This document shows positions 1 through 8,016 of a stretch of DNA of 64,000 nt, one piece after another. The notes below the pieces were generated by a model. It made no database searches, was not told where the DNA came from, and worked only from the letters and a program-made list of their open reading frames with translations. The number at the start of each line of letters is the position of its first letter. Positions within the stretch are counted from its first letter, which is position 1. The DNA comes from Blautia massiliensis (ex Durand et al. 2017) (GTDB taxonomy: Bacteria; Bacillota; Clostridia; Lachnospirales; Lachnospiraceae): NCBI RefSeq assembly GCF_001487165.1, contig NZ_LN913006.1, positions 1 to 64,000 on the forward strand, written 5' to 3'. The translations under genes were made by a program, and so were the position numbers.

Positions 1-103
1 TGAAGTAAACCCCCTTGAAGACGACGAGGTAGATAGGGCAGAGGTGGAAGTGTGGTAACACATGGAGCTGACTGTTACTAATCGGGTGAGGGCTTGACCA
101 AGA
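1..103 (+). rRNA. 23S rRNA, 3' end (partial)
   Basis: The opening bases match the conserved 3' end of bacterial 23S rRNA: CCTTGAAGACGACGAGGT, then GGAGGTGGAAGTG, then GAGCTGAC...ACTAAT and the closing GAGGGCTTGACC near 87-99. The gene enters from the left edge, so only the last ~100 nt are present. No 5S gene fits between here and the tRNA at 193. The perfect hairpin TTTAAGGT/ACCTTAAA at 166-185 may be a processing stem. Confidence 0.93.
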
Positions 104-192
104 AACGCAGGTTAAGAATTGATTCAAAGAGTTTGATTAACGATCAACAAGCATGTATGTAGTTTTTAAGGTACAAACCTTAAATTAAATAT

Positions 193-265
193 TCCTCCTT
201 AGCTCAGTCGGTAGAGCATGCGGCTGTTAACCGCAGTGTCGTTGGTTCGAGTCCAACAGGGGGAG
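193..265 (+). tRNA. tRNA-Asn (GTT), copy 1
   Basis: A 73-nt cloverleaf: acceptor TCCTCCT pairs with AGGGGGA (one T-G pair), D arm AGCTCAGTCGGTAGAGC, anticodon loop CTGTTAA with anticodon GTT, a fully paired anticodon stem TGCGG/CCGCA, and T arm GTTGGTTCGAGTCCAAC. CCA is not encoded. This is the better-paired of two near-identical tRNA-Asn copies. Confidence 0.95.
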
Positions 266-268
266 CAT

Positions 269-330
269 GGTGCCATAGCCAAGTGGTAAGGCAAAGGTCT
301 GCAACACCACAAACTAAGGAGTCAAATAAT
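269..330 (+). pseudogene. tRNA-Cys remnant (truncated)
   Basis: The 5' half reads as tRNA-Cys: acceptor strand GGTGCCA, D arm TAGCCAAGTGGTAAGGC, and anticodon loop CTGCAAC with GCA. After ACACCAC the sequence degenerates. There is no proper T arm and no 3' acceptor strand complementary to GGTGCCA. The D-arm to anticodon stretch is almost identical to the intact tRNA-Cys at 448-519. It is a decayed duplicate and should not give a functional tRNA. Confidence 0.75.
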
Positions 331-338
331 ATATCTAT

Positions 339-411
339 TCCTCCTTAGCTCAGTCGGTAGAGCATGAGGCTGTTAACCGCAGTGTCGTTGGTTCGAGTCC
401 AACAGGGGGAG
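339..411 (+). tRNA. tRNA-Asn (GTT), copy 2
   Basis: This copy is the same as the tRNA-Asn at 193-265 except for one base in the anticodon stem (TGAGG instead of TGCGG opposite CCGCA), giving an A-G mismatch at the middle pair (29-41). Acceptor, D and T arms are intact. It may be functional, or may be drifting because copy 1 is present. Confidence 0.9.
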
Positions 412-447
412 CTACAAACCCAATAATTGTGCAAAATAACTAAATAT

Positions 448-519
448 GGCGCAGTAGCCAAGTGGTAAGGCAATGGTCTGCAACACCAGTATTCACCGGT
501 TCAAATCCGGTCTGCGCCT
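448..519 (+). tRNA. tRNA-Cys (GCA)
   Basis: The cloverleaf has acceptor GGCGCAG/CTGCGCC, D arm AGCCAAGTGGTAAGGC, anticodon loop CTGCAAC (GCA) and T arm CCGGTTCAAATCCGG, with discriminator T519 and no encoded CCA. It is followed within a few bases by a terminator and then by an integrase gene. Its 3' end is therefore a plausible attachment site, but the matching far-end repeat is not in this window. Confidence 0.95.
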
Positions 520-521
520 CT

Positions 522-565
522 TAAAAAGCCCAGAAAATCAAGGTTTTCGAGGCTTTTTCTTTTTT
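522..565 (+). terminator. Terminator of the rRNA/tRNA operon
   Basis: AAAAAGCC and GGCTTTTT form the outer stem and GAAAATC/GTTTTC the inner stem, followed by a T-rich tract. It begins three bases after tRNA-Cys, so it should end the rRNA/tRNA transcript. Confidence 0.85.
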
Positions 566-864
566 CAAAATCCTATAATTCTGTCTAAAAAAATAAGGTG
601 GCAAAATTATAGGAAAGAAAAAGTTCACAATTTTTTCTACAAGTCCTTTTTTCCATAATCCAATTCCCTTTTTTAAAAAATTAATTCTAAAATATAAGTT
701 TTCATGCTTTAATATTTATAGATATGTCCGCCAAAAACCGTTAAAAACCTTATAAAATCAAGTAAAATCGTTTCGTAAGGTGGACGATAAGGTGGAAGAA
801 TTTTGCTTGTTACAGCCTGTGCCATCATACTGTAGACAACCATTACCTCTGTTAAGCGGAAGAT
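566..864. other. Candidate left attachment region of the integrated element
   Basis: No gene is seen. The stretch lies between tRNA-Cys and the end of the integrase gene. It has an inverted repeat CCTATAATT (572-580)/AATTATAGG (605-613) and three direct copies of TAAGGTGG at 594-601, 776-783 and 788-795, the last two 12 bp apart. Short repeats beside int are typical of integrase arm-binding sites. That role is inferred, and the att core cannot be fixed without the right-hand junction. Confidence 0.4.
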
Positions 865-2079
865 TTATGCAATCATAGCATCAATTAAACTTACCTTACG
901 TTCACTGTCTGTATGAACATAAGTACGCATGATCACCTCATAGTTATCGCCAATGATTTCAGCAGCTTCCTTTATTTCTCCCATATTGTGAGTCTGTCGG
1001 ATCAGATTTGTTGCAAAAGTGTGCCGTAGTGCATGAAGATTATATTCTGGAATCTCAGCACGCTTACAAATTTTCTTTAGCGTATTGGCTAAATTTTGGA
1101 TTGTAGGGCTGACACCATTTTGCGTAGATAATATCAAATCTGGAAAAACCCGATTTTTATCGTATAGCTCCATCATACATGATAGTGAAAATTCAGCTTC
1201 CTTGTTTAATGGAATAGTCCGTAAACTATTTGGGTATTTTGGAGGAGTCAAAATCATTTTAGTCTTTTTTTTGGAACCGGCCTCTCTGTTTTTAACCCTG
1301 CTAAGAGTATGTGTGATTTTAATGCCACGCCGTCCTAAAAAGGGCACGATAGAAGATTGACCTAATGCAAGCAATTCACCACCACGTAAACCTGTGTTTA
1401 AAAGGAATACAATGGCAGGACCATATCTATACAAATAGCGTTCATTTTTATTTGGACTGGGTTCCATTGCAATTTCTTTTATGATCTGCTCATGTTCTGG
1501 TGGGATGATTGAGATTTCCTTTGTTTCTACAGGAAGAACGGATTCTTCCGGCATTATCACCCGATTTAAAATATCAGAAAAGTTTTTTGGCAGTTCGCCG
1601 AGAGAAATTGCTGTTTTAATCATTGCAGACCAAAATAAGTAAATTTTCTTTAATGATGAATAACTCAGGATTTCCTTTTTAGCATTAATCGTTGCTGTAA
1701 TATCATCAGCAGTCAGATTAGAAAATGTTTTGCTAAAAGCATCCGTATCTTTTAAATGATTTTCGTATGTTTTTTCTAATCGATCCAGGCTGGTTTGTTT
1801 GAATTTGCCAGCTTCAACCATGAGACTTTTGCGGAATAAGTATTTGTTCGCATAGTCCTGTACTTTGATGTTTGAAGTAATTGCGTCTTGTATTGCGACT
1901 TTTATCTTCCAGTCATCTAATAATGCTTTCGCTTCTCCTTTGGTAGGAGCATTAAACTCCTTGTCCGGTAGCCCTTTTTTTCTATATCGGGCAGTCCAAC
2001 CTCCTCTCTTATTTGGAAATAGTGATCCATCCCCTTTGGATCTTCTTTTTTGTTGTGTACCTTTCGTTGTTCTCGCCAT
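865..2079 (-). CDS. int: Tyrosine recombinase / integrase
   Basis: This 404-residue site-specific recombinase should integrate and excise the element. An N-terminal AP2-like DNA-binding segment (GSLFPNKRGGWTARYRKKG, about residues 18-36) is followed by a SAM-like core-binding domain (about 60-165). The catalytic domain shows TGLRGGE (first Arg), HALRHTFATNL (His-x-x-Arg) and the Tyr in RTYVH near the C terminus. Domain order and length match Tn916-type integrases. The ATG follows AAAGGGA. It lies next to tRNA-Cys and points toward it, with a small excisionase-like gene upstream, the usual end-of-element layout. All catalytic residues look intact. Confidence 0.95.
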   Translation of the reverse strand: MARTTKGTQQKRRSKGDGSLFPNKRGGWTARYRKKGLPDKEFNAPTKGEAKALLDDWKIKVAIQDAITSNIKVQDYANKYLFRKSLMVEAGKFKQTSLDRLEKTYENHLKDTDAFSKTFSNLTADDITATINAKKEILSYSSLKKIYLFWSAMIKTAISLGELPKNFSDILNRVIMPEESVLPVETKEISIIPPEHEQIIKEIAMEPSPNKNERYLYRYGPAIVFLLNTGLRGGELLALGQSSIVPFLGRRGIKITHTLSRVKNREAGSKKKTKMILTPPKYPNSLRTIPLNKEAEFSLSCMMELYDKNRVFPDLILSTQNGVSPTIQNLANTLKKICKRAEIPEYNLHALRHTFATNLIRQTHNMGEIKEAAEIIGDNYEVIMRTYVHTDSERKVSLIDAMIA

Positions 2080-2177
2080 GAATAGTTCCCTTTCTTTAAT
2101 GAGATATTCATGCCAAATCAGGTATAAGGTCTATTTTAATATAGCCAAGCCTGATTGACAATAACTTTCTAAAGGGC

Positions 2178-2378
2178 CTAAAAGAATATTTGCTTTCCTA
2201 TGTTTTTCTTGAGAAACTCCTGAATAGAAGCTGGTGAAGTAAAATATTGCCGCCCAACTTTTGTAACTGGAAGAATTCCACTGTCAAGAAGTTCCCTGGT
2301 TTTTGTTTTTCCAATGCCGAGCATGGATGCTATCTCCTGAACGGAGTATGCTTTAAAGAGATTGTCTGTTTCACTCAA
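2178..2378 (-). CDS. Excisionase-like MerR-type HTH protein
   Basis: A 66-residue DNA-binding protein with the compact winged-helix pattern of excisionase-family proteins: YSVQEIASMLGIGKTKTRELL (as far as visible), then GILPVTKVGRQYF and IQEFLKK. TTG at 2378 is chosen because AGAGG lies 8 nt upstream; GTG at 2387 is too close to that site. Its position directly upstream of int on the same strand supports a role in directing excision. It could instead be a plain transcriptional regulator. Confidence 0.75.
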   Translation of the reverse strand: MSETDNLFKAYSVQEIASMLGIGKTKTRELLDSGILPVTKVGRQYFTSPASIQEFLKKNIGKQIFF

Positions 2379-2387
2379 TATAATCAC

Positions 2388-2751
2388 CTCTATAAATTAG
2401 ATTAATGAAAGAGTAGACATATCAGGAAACCGTTTCCTATGCCATGTTTCATGCACGTATGAGGTGTTACTATGTAATCATCAAGCTGCAGGCGTGCATT
2501 TATGCGACACTATCTGCAGCACCTATATACATTTCCTGATAAGGTATAAAATTATCAAGGTACAATAGCGTAAGACTTGGTTTTGTCTTAACAATTTCAT
2601 TAAGTAATTAACTGAGATTTTTTCAGATTGAACAGATTATGTACTTTTTATAAAAAATTTTTCTATAAACTTGAAAAAAGAGAGGTGGGATACGTGATAT
2701 TTCAATATTTTAATTGAAGTCATATATGTAAAGCAGAGTATTTAAGAACAT
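2388..2751. promoter_or_regulatory. Intergenic control region with inverted repeats
   Basis: No gene is supported here. A near-perfect palindrome AGGAAAC-C-GTTTCCT spans 2424-2438. ATCAGGAAA near 2421 recurs inverted as TTTCCTGAT near 2531, and GCTGCAG/CTGCAGC flank a 22-nt spacer around 2488-2523. These look like operator or recombination/processing sites for the xis-int unit. An origin of transfer cannot be excluded, but no relaxase gene is visible. Confidence 0.35.
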
Positions 2752-2815
2752 ACAATATATTGTGCATGAAGATTGACATATACTATATCATGTGCTACTA
2801 TACTGCTATAGTTAA
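2752..2815 (+). promoter_or_regulatory. Operator array upstream of core operon A
   Basis: ACAATATATTGT (2752-2763) is a perfect 12-bp palindrome. Related AT-rich sites follow at roughly 27-30 bp steps: TACTATATCATG near 2780 and ACTATACTGCTATAGT near 2798-2813. TGTGCATGAAGAT (2761-2773) directly abuts the palindrome and recurs at 13510-13521 beside the XRE repressor gene. Similar ACTATATATAGT arrays occur at 46680-46752 and 58424-58462. Repressor binding is inferred. Confidence 0.5.
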
Positions 2816-2968
2816 TTTTATGCGCACCCATAGGGGGAGTTTTGGATTTGTATAAATCCGAAGACTCAAGGAGAGCAGTAAGGCTGCTTATTCCGCATAA
2901 GTTGTTTATGATTGTATAAAGTGTCACTATCTGTCCTTATGGGGCAATAGCGGCACTTTTGTTTTTTC
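2816..2968 (+). ncRNA. Structured leader ending in an intrinsic terminator
   Basis: The 5' region of the operon starting at 3113. It contains hairpins GGATTT-gtat-AAATCC (2844-2859) and AGCAG/CTGCT (about 2874-2888), then a terminator-like element. In that element GTGTCACTAT (2921-2930) pairs with ATAGCGGCAC (2947-2956) and is followed by TTTTGTTTTTT. The same GTGTCA-led terminator and a related upstream box precede the ligA and ssb operons on the other strand. A conditional terminator (attenuator or antitermination target) is inferred. Confidence 0.5.
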
Positions 2969-3112
2969 GGTAATATTATCAGGGATATGAGAATGGATAG
3001 CGAAGGAATACTTCACTTTTCATTCTTTTTTTATGTCCTAATGAAAGGCAGGATTGCCACAATCAGCTTTGGCTGTTTATGGATAAATAAATTTAAGAAA
3101 GGTGGTACACAC

Positions 3113-4255
3113 ATGAAAGAAACAAAGATTTATGCAGATGAGTTTTGCACTACATTTGCAAGTACAACGGAGATGCTGGAATTTCTGGCTGAGAGGGCAA
3201 AGCAGTCCAAGTGGATTCGTAAGCCTACCAGGATGCTAAAACTGGTTCCATTGGAAAAGGAGGCAGAAACCATTGAAGAAGCCTGTGAAAAAGAACTGGA
3301 AGGAATAGTAGAGGATACAGAAAAGAATACCCAGTTGGTATTAAAAGTGAACAAGGATTTTTATCCGGTTCGTGACTGTGCTATCCATACAATTCTGAAA
3401 AGAGCCGGCATTAATGGAACAGGATTAAAGAAACTGGAGAAAGCTACTTATGCAAAGGTAGTAAACTACTGTCTTCAGGTAGCGAAAGGAGATGCCTTAA
3501 TCAAGGTGGCAGATGGAAAAGTATCTGCAGTACATGGCGGTGATGATCATGATTACTGTGTACTGGATATGCAGACAATCTTCAATATGACAAGTGATTA
3601 TCTGAAAGCACATTTTAAGGGAAGTACGTATCTGGAGGGATCTGGAAGTTTTGACCATTCCATTGTGTCTGCTATGTGGACTTTAGGAGGAAATCAGGAA
3701 CTTTTGGATACTTATCACCAGGCTTTGGAGGATCATGGAATTGAGGATAAGAGCCTTGCTCCTGCACTGCGCCTGACTACTTCTGATGTAGCAGTAAGTG
3801 GTGTGAATCTGTATCCCATGATGCTCTCACAAACCAGTAATCGTGTCATTAACCTGGGTAGTCCTATCAAACTGTCACATGATAGAGGGGCAACCTTACA
3901 GGATTTCCGGAATAATCTGGACAAAATTTTTTCCCGTTATCAGGAAGCGGTTAAAGGAATTGTTGGTTTGATGGATATAGATATCCAAAACCCTGTAAAC
4001 TGTCTGCATCTGATTATGAAGGAACTCAAAATCAATCAGAAAATCCGAAACGAAGTAGTAGAGCTTTTTGTGGGACAATATGGGGAAGAACCATGTACAG
4101 CTCATGATCTTTATTTTGCCATGCACGAAGCTGCTTTCTTTGCTGCTTGTGAAGGATTTTCTGCACCACGGATTTTAAAATTGGAAGAAGATATTGCAAA
4201 AACACTGGCCTTTGACTGGAAAGGGTTTGATGTATATGGAACGATTAAATTGTAA
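3113..4255 (+). CDS. Conserved-looking protein of unknown function, first gene of core operon A
   Basis: A soluble 380-residue protein that I do not recognise. The ATG at 3113 is preferred to the in-frame start at 2987, because GAAAGGTGG lies 7 nt before it and the upstream extension runs through leader DNA. There is no signal peptide or membrane segment. A charged N-terminal third (Glu/Lys-rich around residues 45-80) leads into a mixed region with GGDDHDYCV near 145. It starts an operon of DNA-processing genes (nuclease, helicase, annealing protein, primase), 12 bp before the YqaJ gene, so a role in element DNA metabolism is plausible but unproven. Confidence 0.8.
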   Translation: MKETKIYADEFCTTFASTTEMLEFLAERAKQSKWIRKPTRMLKLVPLEKEAETIEEACEKELEGIVEDTEKNTQLVLKVNKDFYPVRDCAIHTILKRAGINGTGLKKLEKATYAKVVNYCLQVAKGDALIKVADGKVSAVHGGDDHDYCVLDMQTIFNMTSDYLKAHFKGSTYLEGSGSFDHSIVSAMWTLGGNQELLDTYHQALEDHGIEDKSLAPALRLTTSDVAVSGVNLYPMMLSQTSNRVINLGSPIKLSHDRGATLQDFRNNLDKIFSRYQEAVKGIVGLMDIDIQNPVNCLHLIMKELKINQKIRNEVVELFVGQYGEEPCTAHDLYFAMHEAAFFAACEGFSAPRILKLEEDIAKTLAFDWKGFDVYGTIKL

Positions 4256-4267
4256 GGAGGAAATGAG

Positions 4268-5305
4268 ATGAATACAGCATTAAATTATCAGCCGGAAGTT
4301 CTTGTAGATACAGCAGATTTGAGCCGGGAAGATTGGTTGAATTACCGGCGTCTTGGTATTGGAGGAAGCGATGCAGCGGCAGTCATGGGCTTATCCCCAT
4401 TTGCGACAATCAGGGATTTGTATTTCGATAAAATTGGTGTTACGCCAGTAATCGAAGAAGAGGAAGAAAACTGGGTAGCGAAAGAAGTGGGACACCGCCT
4501 GGAAGATTTGGTTGCCATGATTTTTGCCAAGAAGACTGGACTTGAAGTTTTCCCTGTACGAAAAATGTTCCGGCATCCGCTATATCCGTTTATGTTAGCG
4601 GATGTGGATTACTTTATCCGTTTTCCAGATGGCAGCATTGGGATTTTGGAATGTAAAACCTGTAATTACAATGCAAAAGACAAATGGGCAGATGATGGGA
4701 TTCCTGAAAACTATGTTTTGCAGGTTCGTCATTATCTTGCAGTCATGAATATGAATAAGGCATATATTGCTTGCCTTTATGGAAACAATGAAAATGAATT
4801 TGTTTACCGGTGTCTGGAACGGGATAGAATGGAGGAAGAAGAACTCATTGACCAGGAGAAATACTTCTGGGAAGAATATGTGGAGAAGAAAATAGAACCA
4901 CCGTATTCCGGAAAGCCAGATCTCATTTTGGCTAGTATCCGGAAATATAATGGTTACGCAGACAAATCAATTCCTGAAATCAGCATATCTAGCTTGGAAT
5001 CACGCAGTCTTGAAAAATATCTCAAATTATCTGAAGAAAAATCCCAATTGGAAAAAAGAAAAAGGGAGATTGAAGCGGAACAACGTGCATTGAGTGTACC
5101 GTTTGTCGAGCTTCTTGGACAAGGGTGTAAGGCAGTGATCGAGGATGGGAGTTTCCGTTACCGGATTACTTATAATCCTACGATACGCACCCAGATTGGG
5201 AAAGAAAATATGGAGAAGCTGAAAAATCAGCATCCGGATATCTACGAAGAATACACAAGCACTACAGAAAGCAGGATTTTCCGAATTAAAAAGGAGGTTG
5301 CATAA
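4268..5305 (+). CDS. YqaJ-type viral/plasmid recombinase nuclease
   Basis: This 345-residue protein starts with the YqaJ signature: WLNYRRLGIGGSDAAAVMGL (about 24-43), then E-rich and GHRLEDLVAMIF. It continues with the nuclease core MLADVDYF...GILECKT (Asp and Glu-x-Lys, about 113-137) and VLQVRHYLAVM. These fit the lambda-exonuclease-like PD-(D/E)xK fold. The C-terminal ~100 residues are Glu/Lys-rich, probably coiled coil. Such nucleases usually pair with an ssDNA-annealing protein, and a candidate partner is at 8017. The ATG overlap with the next gene (stop and start share 5305) suggests translational coupling. Confidence 0.88.
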   Translation: MNTALNYQPEVLVDTADLSREDWLNYRRLGIGGSDAAAVMGLSPFATIRDLYFDKIGVTPVIEEEEENWVAKEVGHRLEDLVAMIFAKKTGLEVFPVRKMFRHPLYPFMLADVDYFIRFPDGSIGILECKTCNYNAKDKWADDGIPENYVLQVRHYLAVMNMNKAYIACLYGNNENEFVYRCLERDRMEEEELIDQEKYFWEEYVEKKIEPPYSGKPDLILASIRKYNGYADKSIPEISISSLESRSLEKYLKLSEEKSQLEKRKREIEAEQRALSVPFVELLGQGCKAVIEDGSFRYRITYNPTIRTQIGKENMEKLKNQHPDIYEEYTSTTESRIFRIKKEVA

Positions 5306-5706
5306 TGTTACAAGGAAAAAAGGCATATATCTGTTCTCCGCTGGCTGCCCCGAATCCAGAGGGAGTGCAGCATAATATGGAACTGGCAAAATACTATCTC
5401 ATGCAGATGAAAAGGCTGTATCATTGCCGTACTTTTGCTTCACATGCTCATCTTCCGTTAATGCTGGATGACCGTATCCCAGAAGAGCGTGAGACTGCAA
5501 TGCAGATTGGAGCTTTGATGCTGGATTTATGTGAAGTATTAATTATTTGTGGCTCCTGCATTAGCGAAGGAATGAGAAGAGAGATTCAGACAGCATTTGA
5601 GAAAGGAAAGGACGTTTATTGGTATGATTCCAAGATGAAACCAGGCGAATTGATGAAAGTAGAGAACTGGAGGAGTATAGACGATGAGGTGCAAATATAT
5701 ACGTAA
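5305..5706 (+). CDS. DUF4406-like nucleotide-binding protein
   Basis: A 133-residue protein resembling the nucleoside 2-deoxyribosyltransferase-like (DUF4406/DUF7768) group. It begins KKAYICSPLAAPN, then has HNMELAKYYLMQM, TFASHAHLPLML, and a central ALMLDLCEVLIICGSCISEG, where the glycine-rich end fits a phosphate-binding loop. Phage and plasmid members are common and poorly characterised. It overlaps the upstream nuclease by one base and the downstream helicase by 23 bp, so it belongs to the same operon. The substrate is unknown. Confidence 0.7.
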   Translation: MLQGKKAYICSPLAAPNPEGVQHNMELAKYYLMQMKRLYHCRTFASHAHLPLMLDDRIPEERETAMQIGALMLDLCEVLIICGSCISEGMRREIQTAFEKGKDVYWYDSKMKPGELMKVENWRSIDDEVQIYT

Positions 5707-7927
5707 GATTTTTCAAAATGAGGAAAACGGATATACGGTTGCATTATTTTCCACGCTGGATCATGAGGTTCCTCTTTCTGCCAGAGATAAATTTTGGGCA
5801 GACAAAAAAATCATTGCGTTTACTGCAAAAGGATATGACTTGCCTCTTACGGATGAAATCGAAATAGAGATGGAAGGCGAGTGGGAGACAAATTCACATG
5901 GAACACAATACAAGGTAGAAACTTTTTTGGAAGTTGTACCTAGAACAAGGGAAGGTATCTTAGGATACCTTTCTTGTGGTTCTTTAAAAGGAATTGGTCC
6001 CAAAACGGCAGAACGGATTGTCAATCGTTTTGGTCTGGATACCTTGGAGGTAATGGAAAAGTATCCACAGGAATTATTAAAGATTCAGGGGATATCTCAG
6101 AAAAAACTGGACCGTATTGTGGATTCTTTTGGAAAAAACAAAGTATTCCGGGAATTGATGACTTTTTTATCACCGTTTCATGTTACGCCTAAAAAAGCAA
6201 ATATGATTCTTCAGAAGTTTCGGGATCAATCCGTAGAAATCATTCGGAAGCAGCCTTATATACTCTGCTCAGTCAAAGGGTTTGGTTTTCTCACTGTGGA
6301 TGCCATTGCAAGGCAGTGCTGTGCTGCAACAAATGATCCTATGCGTATTTCCGGATGCGTCAGCTATGTGCTGCGGGAAGCCATGAAGCAGAACGGACAT
6401 TTATATCTGGAGCAGGAAATTCTGGTGAAAGATGCATTGAAGGTTCTGAATAAAGAACCGGATCTTCAGCCGGTGACGGAAACAGAGATTTTAAAAGTGC
6501 TATATCGTCTGGTCATGCAGGACAGTATCGTGGTAGAAGAGAATAGGGTTTACATTACCAAACAGCATCAGGAAGAAGAGGATACAGCCTCTATGATTGC
6601 AAGAAAATTGCACGAGCGAATTCCAGCTCTTACGATTGAAAAGGAACTGGAGGAAGCACAGGAGGATTTAAACATAACATTATCCGAACAGCAGAAAGAA
6701 GCAGTGCGTATGGTTTTTGCAAACCCGATCTGCATTATTACTGGAGGACCTGGAACCGGCAAAACAACGGTTTTGAAGGTCATTTTGTATATCTATCAGA
6801 AAAAATGCGGGAATGAAGTCAAACTGATGGCACCGACTGGACGTGCTGCAAGGAGAATGGCAGAGAGTACTGGAAATGGAGATGCAACTACTATGCACAT
6901 GGCACTGGGGCTTTTTGGTGACGGTGATTATGAAGCACTTACGGATAAACTATCCGCAGATTTTATTAATGCGGATGAGGTATCTATGGTAGATATGCAC
7001 CTTGCCTATGAATTTTTTTACAAGATAAAGGCAGGGGCAAGGGTGCTTTTGGTCGGGGATGTCCACCAGCTTCCTTCTGTAGGAGCAGGAGATGTGTTCC
7101 GGCAGCTTATTTTGTGCGGGAAAATACCGGTTACTGTTTTAAATCTGGTATATCGCCAGGGGAAGGACAGCAACATCCCCATAAATGCTCAACTTATCAA
7201 TGAAGGAAAGACAAACCTGCAATGGGGGGATGATTTCCAGATGGTTGAATGTTCAGGAGCAGATGCGGCGGCACAAATTGTTAAAAATATCTATCTCAAG
7301 GAAATTCAGATGTATGGTATGGAGCAAGTACAGATACTTTCTCCATATAAAGTGAGAAGTGCAGCCGGTGTCTTGGAACTGAACCGCAGTCTGCAGGACG
7401 AGGTAAATCCTCCTGTATCCGGAAAAAGGGAGCTTCATCTTGGCGGTGAGATGTTTCGGGAAGGTGACAGAATCCTTCAAAACAAGAATACAGAATTTGC
7501 CAGTAACGGAGATTTGGGTACATTGGTACAGATTGCTGAAGATGAGGACAATAACCCTCTGGTTCAAATCGTATTTACAGATGGCCGCAGGGTGAAGTAT
7601 GAGGCAGAGCAGGTGGAAATGATTGAACATGCAAACGCCATAACCATACACAAAAGCCAAGGAAGCGAGTGCCAGGTGGTCATCATTCCGTGGTTAAAAG
7701 CTTTTTATCCCATGCTGAAGCGGAACATCTTTTATACGGGAATCACCAGGGCAAAACAGCGTGTTTATATTGTTGGGGAATGGAAAGCCGTTTGTCAGGC
7801 AATCCACACAGATGATACGGGAACCAGAAAGACGATGCTGGCAGTAAAAATACAACAGTATTGTGAATGGTATCAGAGACAGGAAAACAGACGGATTCCT
7901 GCAACAATTTGCAACCGGGCTGTGTAA
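5684..7927 (+). CDS. recD2: RecD2-type 5'-3' DNA helicase
   Basis: A 747-residue SF1B helicase. The N-terminal OB-like part (1-90) and tandem helix-hairpin-helix motifs (GIGPKTAERIV, about 105) identify RecD2 rather than RecD. Walker A is GGPGTGKTTV (about 352-361), followed by APTGRAARRM, the DEVSMVD Walker B-like motif, GDVHQLPSVGAGDV, LNLVYRQ and the C-terminal AITIHKSQGSE and YTGITRAKQ motifs. All helicase motifs look intact. ATG 5684 lies inside the preceding gene. It probably supports replication or recombination of the element alongside the YqaJ nuclease. The host is expected to carry its own copy. Confidence 0.93.
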   Translation: MRCKYIRKIFQNEENGYTVALFSTLDHEVPLSARDKFWADKKIIAFTAKGYDLPLTDEIEIEMEGEWETNSHGTQYKVETFLEVVPRTREGILGYLSCGSLKGIGPKTAERIVNRFGLDTLEVMEKYPQELLKIQGISQKKLDRIVDSFGKNKVFRELMTFLSPFHVTPKKANMILQKFRDQSVEIIRKQPYILCSVKGFGFLTVDAIARQCCAATNDPMRISGCVSYVLREAMKQNGHLYLEQEILVKDALKVLNKEPDLQPVTETEILKVLYRLVMQDSIVVEENRVYITKQHQEEEDTASMIARKLHERIPALTIEKELEEAQEDLNITLSEQQKEAVRMVFANPICIITGGPGTGKTTVLKVILYIYQKKCGNEVKLMAPTGRAARRMAESTGNGDATTMHMALGLFGDGDYEALTDKLSADFINADEVSMVDMHLAYEFFYKIKAGARVLLVGDVHQLPSVGAGDVFRQLILCGKIPVTVLNLVYRQGKDSNIPINAQLINEGKTNLQWGDDFQMVECSGADAAAQIVKNIYLKEIQMYGMEQVQILSPYKVRSAAGVLELNRSLQDEVNPPVSGKRELHLGGEMFREGDRILQNKNTEFASNGDLGTLVQIAEDEDNNPLVQIVFTDGRRVKYEAEQVEMIEHANAITIHKSQGSECQVVIIPWLKAFYPMLKRNIFYTGITRAKQRVYIVGEWKAVCQAIHTDDTGTRKTMLAVKIQQYCEWYQRQENRRIPATICNRAV

Positions 7928-8016
7928 AAAAATAGCAAAATAGTTCAATGTTGAGAATTGGCAGGTTATTACTTTATGAAGGGATGTCCTGCCGGTTCCA
8001 AAGAAAGGAGCAGGCA

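Noticed and set aside
473-658. 61-codon open frame over tRNA-Cys and its terminator
   Set aside because: It overlaps a confident tRNA gene and a terminator and has no ribosome site.
2987-3112. In-frame N-terminal extension of the gene at 3113
   Set aside because: The extension runs through untranslated leader DNA with no ribosome site, while GAAAGGTGG precedes ATG 3113.
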